Assembly: GCA_964587755.1 (NCBI GenBank) | Contig: CAZPMC010000002.1 | Span: 1-64,000, forward strand | Source of the DNA: CAZPMC01 sp964587755 | GTDB taxonomy: Bacteria; Bacillota; Clostridia; Acetivibrionales; DTU013 | Direction: 5' to 3' | Length of the DNA: 64,000 nucleotides | Shown: one piece after another, positions 42,799-51,069 of the stretch | How the letters are laid out: the number at the start of each line of letters is the position of its first letter | How positions within the stretch are numbered: the stretch's first letter is position 1 | Notes under the pieces: generated by a model | What the model was told of the DNA's origin: nothing | Databases searched by the model: none | Seen by the model: only the letters and a program-made list of their open reading frames with translations | Made by a program: the position numbers and the translations under genes

Positions 42799-43692
42799 TT
42801 ATTTTGCAGACATTTTTCTGTACTGAAGAGGTGTAACCTTGGTATGCTTTTTGAACATCTCATTAAATCTCTGCTGATTTGAGAAACCAACACTTAAGGC
42901 AATATCACTTATCTTAAGCCCAGTATCGGTCAGAAGCTCCTTTGCCCTGTCTATGCGCACTTTCAGCAAATAGTTAATAGGGCTCATTCCTGTCTCTTCT
43001 TTAAAGGCCCGTGTAAAGTAGCTTGGGCTAAGAAATACAAACCCGGCTATATCTTTCAGGGAAATATCCCTCTCAAAGTTATTGTGAATATAATTAACCG
43101 CAATACCAATAAGCTCTTTAAGCTTTGGGCTCTTTGTCTTTATACTGTTTTCCCACTCCATTTTTAGGGCTCGCGAAAGTAGTACAAACAGTTCCATAAC
43201 AAGAAGGTAGTTTAAAAACTCACTCCCTGGTTCGCTGCTTTCCCGCTCCTTCAGTATCCTGTTAAGAAGCACAATTATTTCATTTTTCTGACTGACCTTA
43301 AGCTTTATGTAAGGACCGGTTTCACGACCACTTACAAAATTGAGGAAATCCTCCAAGGGGACGTCGGAATGAACCCCGTTTATTCTGTTTTCAAATTTGA
43401 AATTTAAGACAATAAAAACACAGCCGCTTTCAGATTTCACAATGAATTTGTGATACTGCATAGGCTTAATTATAACAATATCATTCGGTCCCAGTGGCAC
43501 AGGATGACCTGCTATTTCAAAAACCGCAGAGCCCTTTTTCATATAAACCATTTCGTAATTTTCATGACGATTCGGTTCCATAGACCAGGTAATATCCTGT
43601 ATTCTTTCAATTGTCTTAACGATAACCGGCAAAAAATCTGACGATTTCAGTAAGCCTTCCCACGCCTTTGGCAGAAGAACCGGCTCATTCAT
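42799..43692 (-). CDS. AraC family transcriptional regulator
   Basis: A 297-residue regulator: N-terminal cupin-like ligand domain (about 20-150, with HRHENYEMVYM-type start NRHENYEMVYMKKGSAVFE) and C-terminal double HTH (about 195-297: LSPSYFTRAFKEETGMSPIN and VGFSNQQRFNEMFKKHTKV). The ligand is probably a sugar or small metabolite; unknown. The ATG at 43692 has AAGGGG 11 nt upstream; the earlier in-frame GTG/ATG are too close to it. A large palindrome lies just upstream. It precedes leuC on the same strand. Confidence 0.9.
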   Translation of the reverse strand: MNEPVLLPKAWEGLLKSSDFLPVIVKTIERIQDITWSMEPNRHENYEMVYMKKGSAVFEIAGHPVPLGPNDIVIIKPMQYHKFIVKSESGCVFIVLNFKFENRINGVHSDVPLEDFLNFVSGRETGPYIKLKVSQKNEIIVLLNRILKERESSEPGSEFLNYLLVMELFVLLSRALKMEWENSIKTKSPKLKELIGIAVNYIHNNFERDISLKDIAGFVFLSPSYFTRAFKEETGMSPINYLLKVRIDRAKELLTDTGLKISDIALSVGFSNQQRFNEMFKKHTKVTPLQYRKMSAK

Positions 43693-43717
43693 AATATACA
43701 TCACCCCTTAAATAGTA

Positions 43718-43749
43718 TTATATCATGAATTGAAGTATTCATGATATAA
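43718..43749. repeat. 13-bp-arm palindrome upstream of the araC gene
   Basis: TTATATCATGAAT and ATTCATGATATAA flank a 6-nt centre. It begins 26 nt upstream of the AraC start codon and has no following T-run, so it looks like an operator, perhaps for self-regulation. Confidence 0.6.
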
Positions 43750-43789
43750 CACTTTAAGAGGTGCCAGTTACTAATCTATTCAATACCAT

Positions 43790-44023
43790 CTATTCTAAGT
43801 CATCAAAATCTGTACTGTTGAGAAGCTTCTGAAGCTCCATCACTTCATTTTTGTTCAGGGTCACTCCCTTACCCATCTTTTCATGATTCTCATCCCAGTC
43901 CCTGATATCCAGCTTGGGCTTACGGTCATTCCAACTGACAATATTGACCTCCTTCTTCCAGCCTTTTGTTCCTTCTCCGATGACACCTATACTTCTTTTG
44001 ATTTCAAACTTAATATCTGCCAT
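43790..44023 (-). CDS. YdbC-like PC4 domain ssDNA-binding protein
   Basis: A 77-residue protein with the PC4/YdbC fold, known to bind single-stranded nucleic acids. It shows GEGTKGWKKEVNIVSWNDRKPK and DIRDWDENHEKMGKGVTLN. Related B. subtilis YdbC is of unknown role. The ATG follows GGAGGTTTG. It is downstream of the Tad locus on the same strand. Confidence 0.9.
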   Translation of the reverse strand: MADIKFEIKRSIGVIGEGTKGWKKEVNIVSWNDRKPKLDIRDWDENHEKMGKGVTLNKNEVMELQKLLNSTDFDDLE

Positions 44024-44059
44024 TTCAAACCTCCCATTTTATAATTTTTATTTTAAACT

Positions 44060-44734
44060 TTAATCAGGCATACACGCTATTTCCAGCCTGCCATTCCTCT
44101 TTGCATAAGCAAGAAAAGCTGCCTGCTGGCCTGTGACTTCAAAAGATATGTGCTTTGGAACATTGTCTGCCTTAGACGCAGCCGACGGCCTGCCGTATTC
44201 ATCAATAATTTTGGCAATGCGTATGTTTTTTAAAACTGTAACACCATCAGGAATAATTAGATTATCTGCCCCGCTTTGTTCTTTACCTTCTGCCTGCTCC
44301 CTTTCCGGATAATTCGGTACATATATTATGTCAACAAGTTGGTCCTCAGTCAACTGCCATCCATTGGCCTGATCTACTTCAAACCGTATTGAAAACAGCC
44401 TGTTGTTTTTATCCGTGACCTCAATTGCCTTAGCATTCTCCGCCGTAAGCTTTGCAGACAACATCATTTCTCCCGCCTCTACATTGATAACTGCTCTTTT
44501 TGAAACCGCTTCATCAATACTTTTAACAGCACCGGGATGTGCATATTCCCTATCTATCTCCCTTAATTCCAGCATATTTTCCGTAATCACCGTGTTCCTC
44601 TCAATAGGTACCTTTGCAAAAACTACCCCCTCTGTAAGCTCATGTCCCGACGCCTTAGTTATAATCGCCATTTCCGCCACAACCAAAAGTATCACAATCA
44701 AAAAGGCACCTGCTATCCAGGAATATCTTTTCAT
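44060..44734 (-). CDS. CpaB-like SAF-domain protein of the Tad locus
   Basis: A 224-residue protein: N-terminal membrane helix (about 6-26), then an SAF domain (VFAKVPIERNTVITENMLEL) as in the pilus-assembly protein CpaB/RcpC. In other bacteria CpaB stabilises the outer-membrane secretin; there is none here, so the role is less clear. Candidate starts are 44749 and 44734; the latter has GGTGATG at a better distance. Last gene of the Tad run. Confidence 0.8.
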   Translation of the reverse strand: MKRYSWIAGAFLIVILLVVAEMAIITKASGHELTEGVVFAKVPIERNTVITENMLELREIDREYAHPGAVKSIDEAVSKRAVINVEAGEMMLSAKLTAENAKAIEVTDKNNRLFSIRFEVDQANGWQLTEDQLVDIIYVPNYPEREQAEGKEQSGADNLIIPDGVTVLKNIRIAKIIDEYGRPSAASKADNVPKHISFEVTGQQAAFLAYAKRNGRLEIACMPD

Positions 44735-44757
44735 AAGCATCACCAGCATCCTTTACA

Positions 44758-45309
44758 CTATTTATTTACCGGTATTTCCGAGTCCACGTGAACCACTAAG
44801 TCAATAAACTCTTTTCCTAACAGCTCCATTATCACAGCCCTGTACATAGCCGGCTTAATCGGTACCTTTACTACGCTATGTACTGAAGGTCTAGTGATAA
44901 CAGTTTGGTTTGAGCACTGTGTGGGAAATGCTTCTGTGTAAATCTCAAGTGAAATCACCTCAACAGCACCTTCTGCAATGGAATTGTCCTTTGGAATTAG
45001 TCCTGGACTTAGATTTAAGTTTGAGCAAAGTAACACCTCAAATATATCCATTGCATCGGAGGGCCTCAAATCTACTGAAGCTTTGCCCAAATCTGCCGTG
45101 GTCAAAGCGTTGTAGACGGATATATTCGTCATGTCCACAGCGTCCCTAATCATCCTTGCCTTTTCCTCTAAAATGTACTTCTCCATAACGAAAGAAAACA
45201 CGGGAAAAACCACAAAGACAATCATTGTCGCAGCAACTACCACATCTACCACAGCACTTCCTTTTTTATTTACCCGGGATGTTAATTTCCATCTTGTTTT
45301 CAAGGTCAA
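44758..45309 (-). CDS. TadE-like membrane protein (second)
   Basis: A 183-residue protein with a basic N-terminus, then a membrane helix (about 19-41: AVVDVVVAATMIVFVVFPVF) and an extracytoplasmic domain with two Cys (CSNLN, CSNQT). Size and layout fit the TadE/TadF pseudopilin group, but no strict prepilin site is seen. The start is TTG at 45309, overlapping the previous stop by TTGA; translation is coupled. Confidence 0.7.
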   Translation of the reverse strand: MTLKTRWKLTSRVNKKGSAVVDVVVAATMIVFVVFPVFSFVMEKYILEEKARMIRDAVDMTNISVYNALTTADLGKASVDLRPSDAMDIFEVLLCSNLNLSPGLIPKDNSIAEGAVEVISLEIYTEAFPTQCSNQTVITRPSVHSVVKVPIKPAMYRAVIMELLGKEFIDLVVHVDSEIPVNK

Positions 45310-45683
45310 TTTACCACCTTTCTTGACATTGAAGACTTCCGGTAAACCATCCTCTGGGTCACATTCTCCCTCTTAAAAAGGGATGTCATTTTGTTGTAGA
45401 TATAGTCTGCCTCAACATGCAATGTAAGCATCTCACCCTGCTTCGCATTAGAGCTGGCTGTGATTTGGACATTATTAAACCCACTCTCTAAAAGCTCCGA
45501 CTGAAGTGCTTGCCTTTCATACTCATCCAGTCCTCCTGCACTTTCCATCCTAAGCAGTGCACTCCTGCACACCATATCAATATCCGCCTTCTTTGACAGG
45601 GGTATAAAAAGCTCAACCATAAAAGCCAGCATGGAGACCATTATTATAAGAATCACCCCTGTGACAACAGCTCTGACCGGCAT
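45306..45683 (-). CDS. TadE-like membrane protein (first)
   Basis: A 125-residue protein with an N-terminal membrane helix (about 5-28) and a short soluble domain containing CRSALLRMES. It matches the small accessory pseudopilins found after the Flp gene in Tad loci, but without diagnostic motifs. Start ATG with GGGGGTGG. It is coupled to the next gene by a 4-bp overlap. Confidence 0.65.
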   Translation of the reverse strand: MPVRAVVTGVILIIMVSMLAFMVELFIPLSKKADIDMVCRSALLRMESAGGLDEYERQALQSELLESGFNNVQITASSNAKQGEMLTLHVEADYIYNKMTSLFKRENVTQRMVYRKSSMSRKVVN

Positions 45684-45698
45684 AATCCACCCCCATCA

Positions 45699-45944
45699 TT
45701 AGCTCACATAGAAAATCTTATGGTAGACATGATAGTCCCACCAATAATTCAAATTCTGCATCAATTTCCCTGAAAACTCCCTCAGACCTGGAACAACAAC
45801 AAAGCCCGCAATAATAACCGCTGCTGCAATCCCCAGCAGCTCATTCATTCCAAATCCTCTTTCGTCTGAGTAAATCTTACTTCGCATCAAGGAATAATAC
45901 CTTTGCTGTACTGTGCACATTAAAATCAGTAGCTTTTCTTTCAT
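45699..45944 (-). CDS. Flp-like class IV prepilin
   Basis: An 81-residue prepilin. The leader of 30 residues ends in ERG before FGMNELLGIAAAVIIAGFVV; the Gly-Phe-x-x-x-Glu pattern (Gly30, Glu35) is the prepilin peptidase site. The mature pilin would be about 51 residues with one long hydrophobic helix. The ATG at 45944 has AGGAGG six bases upstream. It lies between tadC and the TadE-like genes. No prepilin peptidase gene is in the window. Confidence 0.8.
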   Translation of the reverse strand: MKEKLLILMCTVQQRYYSLMRSKIYSDERGFGMNELLGIAAAVIIAGFVVVPGLREFSGKLMQNLNYWWDYHVYHKIFYVS

Positions 45945-45961
45945 GTTCATCCTCCTGTCAA

Positions 45962-46867
45962 TTAATTTATGAAAATCCTGCCGGCTGCCTGTCCTACCTC
46001 CCTTAGCAGCGGCACGATTATCATCACTCCCACAATGGACACAAAAACTGTGGCGGCTGCAACACTTCTGCTTTTGCAGCTGTCTGTCTCCGCCTGTACA
46101 TAATTAAAGTATTTTTTAAACATCACATCCTCCTGCTTTGAAAGAAGCTCTTTGTTGTCTCCTGTGTCAATTCCTTGCTTTAGGGCTACACAAAAGGTCT
46201 CAGCCTCGTGGGCATCGAAGTTTGATCTAAATTCCTCCAAAGCACTGTCAATATCCAATGTCAGCTCATATCTTGCCGCAAGCCTTACAAGTATTGCCCT
46301 AAGCTCCTTGTCCTCAACTATTTCATAAGCGGACCTGATGGCTTCCGTCGGCTTGACACCTGCTTCTACTTGATTGTGCAGGTATTTGTACAGCTTATAA
46401 ATATATTTCTGAAACCGAAGATTCAATTTACGTTTGCCTGACGATATAATGCCCTCGGCTACAGTGTAAATTAATACTGTAGCAGCTATTGACGGCATTA
46501 TATCCGGATAGTTTAAGACAAGGGACAAAATAAAAGTAAAGGGCAGCAAAATATATTTCACGCCTAAGTAAAGTATTGCTGCATGCTCTCCTTTGTATCC
46601 GGCTTTTTGCAGCTTTTGCTTTGCTCTTTTATAAATACTTCCCTTGTTCAGATGCTTTTCAAAAAATACCGCACCGTGCTCCACAAGCCCTGAGCATCTT
46701 CTGTACAGAGAATGTTTGGTACACCTTGGCCCAAGTGCATCAGCCACTCTTTTTGAGCGGGTAAGGGATATGTGCCTTGTTATTATTAAAGCCGGCACTA
46801 TATTGGCAAAGCCAAGGGGAATAAAAAATATCATATTCTCATGTAAAAGCTTTAGTACATTCTCCAT
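45962..46867 (-). CDS. TadC-like type II secretion F-domain membrane protein
   Basis: A 301-residue inner-membrane platform protein with T2SF domain in the C-terminal half and four likely membrane helices (about 12-29, 105-140, and 270-292). The block YKYLHNQVEAGVKPTEAIRS is typical of TadC. Works with TadB as the platform for pilus polymerisation. 15-nt gap after tadB. Confidence 0.85.
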   Translation of the reverse strand: MENVLKLLHENMIFFIPLGFANIVPALIITRHISLTRSKRVADALGPRCTKHSLYRRCSGLVEHGAVFFEKHLNKGSIYKRAKQKLQKAGYKGEHAAILYLGVKYILLPFTFILSLVLNYPDIMPSIAATVLIYTVAEGIISSGKRKLNLRFQKYIYKLYKYLHNQVEAGVKPTEAIRSAYEIVEDKELRAILVRLAARYELTLDIDSALEEFRSNFDAHEAETFCVALKQGIDTGDNKELLSKQEDVMFKKYFNYVQAETDSCKSRSVAAATVFVSIVGVMIIVPLLREVGQAAGRIFIN

Positions 46868-46882
46868 ATCTGCTCCTATCTC

Positions 46883-47842
46883 TTATCTGAATTTCATAAT
46901 ACCCGCAGTCATATAAAACCCCAGGCCATACATTCCACTAAACATGGTTAAAAGCAGCTTCCCTTCCAGCGTCCCCAGATAAAAGCTCCTTATTTGCGGA
47001 GTATAGCTTATAAACAGGTAAGCAATTAAAAGCACTGAAAACATAATAAAGTACAAAAGCATCCTGTCTTTATATGTGGAAATCTTACGTCTATTGTACT
47101 CCTCATCAATTCTGTAAAATTGGTTTTCCAAATTTGTCAGAAGCTTTATTGTGTCGCCCCTGTTTTTCAGGCACTGCTTGATATTCACTATGAAATCCAT
47201 AAAATGCGGGCTGTCCACTTTTTTCTGCAGCATGTCCAGAGCATCAGAGCTGTCTATTCCCCTGTTTACCTGTATTACCATATCCTTTATAAAGGTCTGA
47301 AGTGGCTCGCCGATATGTGAGTCCAACGATTTTTCAAACGCATACATGATGTCCTCCTTTACAGAACACCATCTGCTCAGTACAGAAATATATTCCGACA
47401 ACATTTTTCTTACTGCTTCAGAATTGTAACGGGATAGCAGATCAAGGACAAAAAACGGGATAATTGAGATTATGCCACTAATTATCACTGAAGAGGGCAA
47501 AAAATTAAGCATTTTGTTAACTGGCCCATAAACTCCTGCAAAAACAAATAACACAACAGCTATGAGAATATATGCATTCATAAAAGGAATGTAGCGCCTG
47601 ATATTTGACTTTACTATATATGTCAGCTCAAGCCTTTCAAACATAGTGAGCTTTGCATCTGAATCGAAGCTTTGCGTACTCGGATAAGAAAGCTTTCCCT
47701 TATTTTGTTCACCCTTAAGCCATGCGCCTACCTTTGATATGGCAGCCGATAAATTTATACCTTTTAAACTTTTTGCAGCAAGGGCTGCAAATAAAATATC
47801 GGCAAATACAAGAAGTATTGAATTAATCACAAGTAAGCTCAT
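46883..47842 (-). CDS. TadB-like type II secretion F-domain membrane protein
   Basis: A 319-residue platform protein, paralogous in layout to the next gene. It has membrane helices near residues 4-24, 89-108, 115-135 and 270-315, and the central T2SF part LSRWCSVKEDIMYAFEKSL. Start ATG with AAGGAG. Four nt after tadA. Confidence 0.85.
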   Translation of the reverse strand: MSLLVINSILLVFADILFAALAAKSLKGINLSAAISKVGAWLKGEQNKGKLSYPSTQSFDSDAKLTMFERLELTYIVKSNIRRYIPFMNAYILIAVVLFVFAGVYGPVNKMLNFLPSSVIISGIISIIPFFVLDLLSRYNSEAVRKMLSEYISVLSRWCSVKEDIMYAFEKSLDSHIGEPLQTFIKDMVIQVNRGIDSSDALDMLQKKVDSPHFMDFIVNIKQCLKNRGDTIKLLTNLENQFYRIDEEYNRRKISTYKDRMLLYFIMFSVLLIAYLFISYTPQIRSFYLGTLEGKLLLTMFSGMYGLGFYMTAGIMKFR

Positions 47843-47846
47843 CTTT

Positions 47847-49043
47847 TCACTCCTTCATCTGCGGGCGGCAATAAAGACTTCTGTATTCAAACAAATCCTC
47901 AAGAGCATTGTATCCAAGCACCTCAAGAACCTGCATTACTTTGAATTCCTTAAGGTAGAAAATCACATCAATGCTTCCGCCAAGCATTTCTTTTACTGTT
48001 TTTTCGCTTTCACCAATATTGGCCCCCTTGCAAAGTGTTAAAAGCCGAACAAATACGTCCGGACCGCTTTCAGAATGAATTGTTGCAATACCTCTATGCC
48101 CTGAATAAGCTCCCTTTACAAATTCCCATGCCTCATCCCCCGTAATCTCGCCGACACAGTAGGTGTCAAGAGACATTGTCAAGCCGTCTCTTACCAGGTC
48201 TCTAAGTGTTACAGGTCTGCCCCCCTCATTGAGCTTTTTTATCCTTTGCTCGATACAATAAGGCTTATCAGGGTAAATTTCCGCATCGGATTCTGCAATA
48301 AGCACTCTTTCCATCTCAGGTAGCATATTAATGAATGCTCTCATTAGGGTGGTCTTTCCCGCGGCGCCCTTTCCGCAAAACAGAATCGATGCGTCTGTTT
48401 GGGCAAGCTCCTTTAAAAGAGCGTGAGAATCCTTATCCAGCATACCAAGATACAGCAAATCCTCTGCTGTATAGCTTGTCCTCTGGTGCTTTCTGATACT
48501 GATGGAAGGTCCGGCGATGTTTCTTGGCTTTATGGAAACATTTATCCTAAGCCTGTTCTTCTCATCGGAAACCCGGCAATGGCTGTCATTTTCATTGAGC
48601 ATTCCCCCGTTTCTGATGGCAACCAGCTTGCAGTATGCTTCAAATGCCTTTTCATTTTCAAAGGCTATGGGAATTTCGCTTCGTAGACCATGACGTTTTA
48701 TAACAAATTGATTGTACTTAGTGCCGTCGATATCTGTAATGTCCTCGTCTTCAATATAGGATTGAAGTATTCCGTACCCGAACATATAGTCAAAAACCTT
48801 TCGGATCAGCTCGTCCCTATAAAGTCCGCAGTGGTACTTGTTCATGTCAATATCCTTTATTATTGCTGTCTCAAGAATACTTCTGTCGGCTCGCCCGGAA
48901 GATACGTCAGCCACTAACCCAGGCCATTCCTTCAGTATGTTGTGAGTAATAGCCGACACAATGGAGCTTATTTCGCTAATATTTTTTATTGTAACCTCAG
49001 TCTCCGCATAAAACCTTTTATGAAGCGATTTAACTACAGGCAT
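47847..49043 (-). CDS. TadA/CpaF-type secretion ATPase
   Basis: A 398-residue hexameric GspE-family ATPase powering pilus assembly. Walker A FCGKGAAGKTTLM, the Asp box RVLIAESDAEIY, Walker B-like TYCVGEITGDEAWEF and the His box GHRGIATIHSES are present, so it looks active. Three nt after the kinase gene, indicating a single transcript. The host's clearest Tad marker. Confidence 0.93.
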   Translation of the reverse strand: MPVVKSLHKRFYAETEVTIKNISEISSIVSAITHNILKEWPGLVADVSSGRADRSILETAIIKDIDMNKYHCGLYRDELIRKVFDYMFGYGILQSYIEDEDITDIDGTKYNQFVIKRHGLRSEIPIAFENEKAFEAYCKLVAIRNGGMLNENDSHCRVSDEKNRLRINVSIKPRNIAGPSISIRKHQRTSYTAEDLLYLGMLDKDSHALLKELAQTDASILFCGKGAAGKTTLMRAFINMLPEMERVLIAESDAEIYPDKPYCIEQRIKKLNEGGRPVTLRDLVRDGLTMSLDTYCVGEITGDEAWEFVKGAYSGHRGIATIHSESGPDVFVRLLTLCKGANIGESEKTVKEMLGGSIDVIFYLKEFKVMQVLEVLGYNALEDLFEYRSLYCRPQMKE

Positions 49044-49046
49044 AGT

Positions 49047-50705
49047 CTACCTCCCGATTATCCTCTTTAATTTTTGGATTGCATTCGAAGCCTGTATCAG
49101 ACCAAGCCTTTTTAAAAGCTTAATGTATTCATTCTCTATATCCTTCTCCATATGAGCCGCATAAGAACCCTTTGTACTTCTATAGAGCAAACGTCTCCTG
49201 CTGATGGATATTGTACCAAGCAAATTCCGCTCTGTTGCTTCTCTGGCCTCGGCCACCGGCATTGAAACAGTTTTGTCATAGTTAAATAGCACAAACTTTG
49301 TAGCCTCCAAAGGCATGTGCTGCTTTTCCTTTAAAAATGAAATATATGTGTTAAATTCTCTAAATTCCGGGATGCTTCCATCCACTGCTGCAATGTTTAT
49401 ATCTGATTTCAGCAGGGCTGCCAGTGTGAAGGCATCATAAATCCATCTGTTTACCAGGAGAATGGTGATATCAAAGGTGCGGTAGCATTTGTCAATAAGC
49501 TTTGGAACACTGTCTTCACTATAGTATTCATAATTCTCAAGTCGGAAATTGCCTGTAAGTATATGAAAGTTTTTAAGTCCTTTGACCGGTGTCAATGCTT
49601 TTTTTAATAATCCCGTCGTCAAAGAGCCTTTACTAATGGCATCCATTACCATGTCAAGACCGGAATGCCCGAATATGCTTCCCTGCATAAACCTTGAGGG
49701 ATATTTCTTCAGATCTAGAAATATGTCCGCTTTGGGTGAGAGCAAATCAATATCAGCCAGCAGCACCTCACCCCTTGTGTGTTTTGCCGCCATATATGCC
49801 AGCTCGCATCCAAACTCGGCATTGTCCCATACAGCTATAACAAGCTTTCTGAAGCTTGCCTGTTGTTTTATTGGAATTGTCTCGTCATTATGCGGGAAAT
49901 ATATATCATCTGCCGATTTGTCCTTGCTATCCTTAAGCAACTTCAATTCCATCAGCAGCTCGGAAGCGCTTTGGAAACGTTCGGCTGCAACCTCCCTGGT
50001 ACATTTTATTATTATCTCTTCCATCTTATCTGAGAGCCTGTCATTAAAATGCCTTATGGGGACAAGCTCCATTGGCGGCTCCATTGGGTTTTTTCCGGTT
50101 AATAAATGATGGAGAGTTACTCCCAGGCTGTATATATCCGACGCGGCACTTGTCTGTCCGGAGCCGTACTGCTCCGGTGCTGCATAACCCCGCGTTCCTA
50201 TATAGACAGTATCTGCCTTTGACTGGGGCTTATACTCTCTGGCAATTCCAAAATCAATGAGCTTAAGAATTCCGCTGGCGGTTAATATAATATTCGAAGG
50301 CTTCATATCACGGTATATGATAGGATAGGGCTTTAATGAGTGCAGGTAATTGAGTGCCTCGCAAAGCTGGATACCCCAGTTGATAGCAGTATCCTCATCA
50401 ACCGGTCCGTCCTTTGCAAGCTTTTTGTCTAAAGAAATTCCCTCTACATAGTCTGAAATAACATAGAGCTTACCGTCTTCTTCAACAATATCAAACAGCC
50501 GTGGTAAGGCAGGGTGCTCAATTTTCTTAAGGAGTCTGTACTCGGCTGTAAAATCTATCCCCATATCCTGTATCTTGTTTAATTCCTTTATAGCCCAAAG
50601 ATTCTCAGTTTTTATATTACGTCCAAGATAAACAGTACCCATTCCGCCTTGACCGAGAATTTCAACTATGATATATTTACCGGCAAATAAGTCACCCGCC
50701 TGCAT
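49047..50705 (-). CDS. Ser/Thr kinase fused to a TadZ/CpaE-like domain
   Basis: A 552-residue fusion. Residues 1-260 are an active-looking eukaryote-type kinase: GQGGMGTVYLG loop, Lys40 in WAIKELN, YRDMKPSNI (HRD as YRD), D151 in DFG, and APE at 176-178. From about 285, a MinD/ParA-like domain resembles TadZ/CpaE: VLLADIDLLSPKADIFLDL and later strands match, but the P-loop is degenerate (AVWDNAEFGCEL in place of GxxGxGKT). No membrane helix or PASTA repeat. TadZ normally sits beside TadA to mark the assembly site. It is first in the Tad operon, behind AGGGG. Confidence 0.88.
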   Translation of the reverse strand: MQAGDLFAGKYIIVEILGQGGMGTVYLGRNIKTENLWAIKELNKIQDMGIDFTAEYRLLKKIEHPALPRLFDIVEEDGKLYVISDYVEGISLDKKLAKDGPVDEDTAINWGIQLCEALNYLHSLKPYPIIYRDMKPSNIILTASGILKLIDFGIAREYKPQSKADTVYIGTRGYAAPEQYGSGQTSAASDIYSLGVTLHHLLTGKNPMEPPMELVPIRHFNDRLSDKMEEIIIKCTREVAAERFQSASELLMELKLLKDSKDKSADDIYFPHNDETIPIKQQASFRKLVIAVWDNAEFGCELAYMAAKHTRGEVLLADIDLLSPKADIFLDLKKYPSRFMQGSIFGHSGLDMVMDAISKGSLTTGLLKKALTPVKGLKNFHILTGNFRLENYEYYSEDSVPKLIDKCYRTFDITILLVNRWIYDAFTLAALLKSDINIAAVDGSIPEFREFNTYISFLKEKQHMPLEATKFVLFNYDKTVSMPVAEAREATERNLLGTISISRRRLLYRSTKGSYAAHMEKDIENEYIKLLKRLGLIQASNAIQKLKRIIGR

Positions 50706-50856
50706 TCCGACCCCTCACAATCGCAATAACTGTCATATTCTTATCTTTTGTGATAAAATAACATGGTAACTATCGGCACAGATATATTCTTTGACTTATA
50801 CTACCATAATATTCCAACTAATGCCATAGTTTTTTAAGCTTCTTCATTTTTTTATG

Positions 50857-50973
50857 GGCTATTCTTTGGAAAATCGTTAATATATGCCTTTTAGAGCTTT
50901 TCTTCACACTTGGGAAATAATTGTACACACTCTGTAACATCAGTAAAAATAAGGCATATTTTAGAAAATAGCC
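50857..50973. repeat. Large nested inverted repeat before the hydrolase promoter
   Basis: Outer arms GGCTATT (50857) and AATAGCC (50967-50973) and inner arms ATATGCCTT (50882) and AAGGCATAT (50951-50959) are nested, giving a foldable element of about 117 bp. It ends exactly where the -35 of the downstream promoter begins. The gene-free stretch 50706-51069 contains this and the promoter; otherwise it is AT-rich. Confidence 0.5.
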
Positions 50974-51002
50974 TTTACAATGCCGATAATTAAAAATATA
51001 AT
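50974..51002 (+). promoter_or_regulatory. SigA promoter of the hydrolase-like gene
   Basis: TTTACA (50974-50979) and TATAAT (50997-51002), 17 nt apart, giving a 5' leader of about 60 nt. Confidence 0.7.
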
Positions 51003-51069
51003 AGGGTTAAACGCTGTCTATGTCTATATTTCGAGGGAATACTAAATTAAAAAGCAGGAGGTTTTGAAG

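Noticed and set aside
44060..50705. Competence or type IVa pilus locus
   Set aside because: TadA-type ATPase, paired TadB/TadC, Flp-size prepilin and TadE-like genes point to a Tad system instead.
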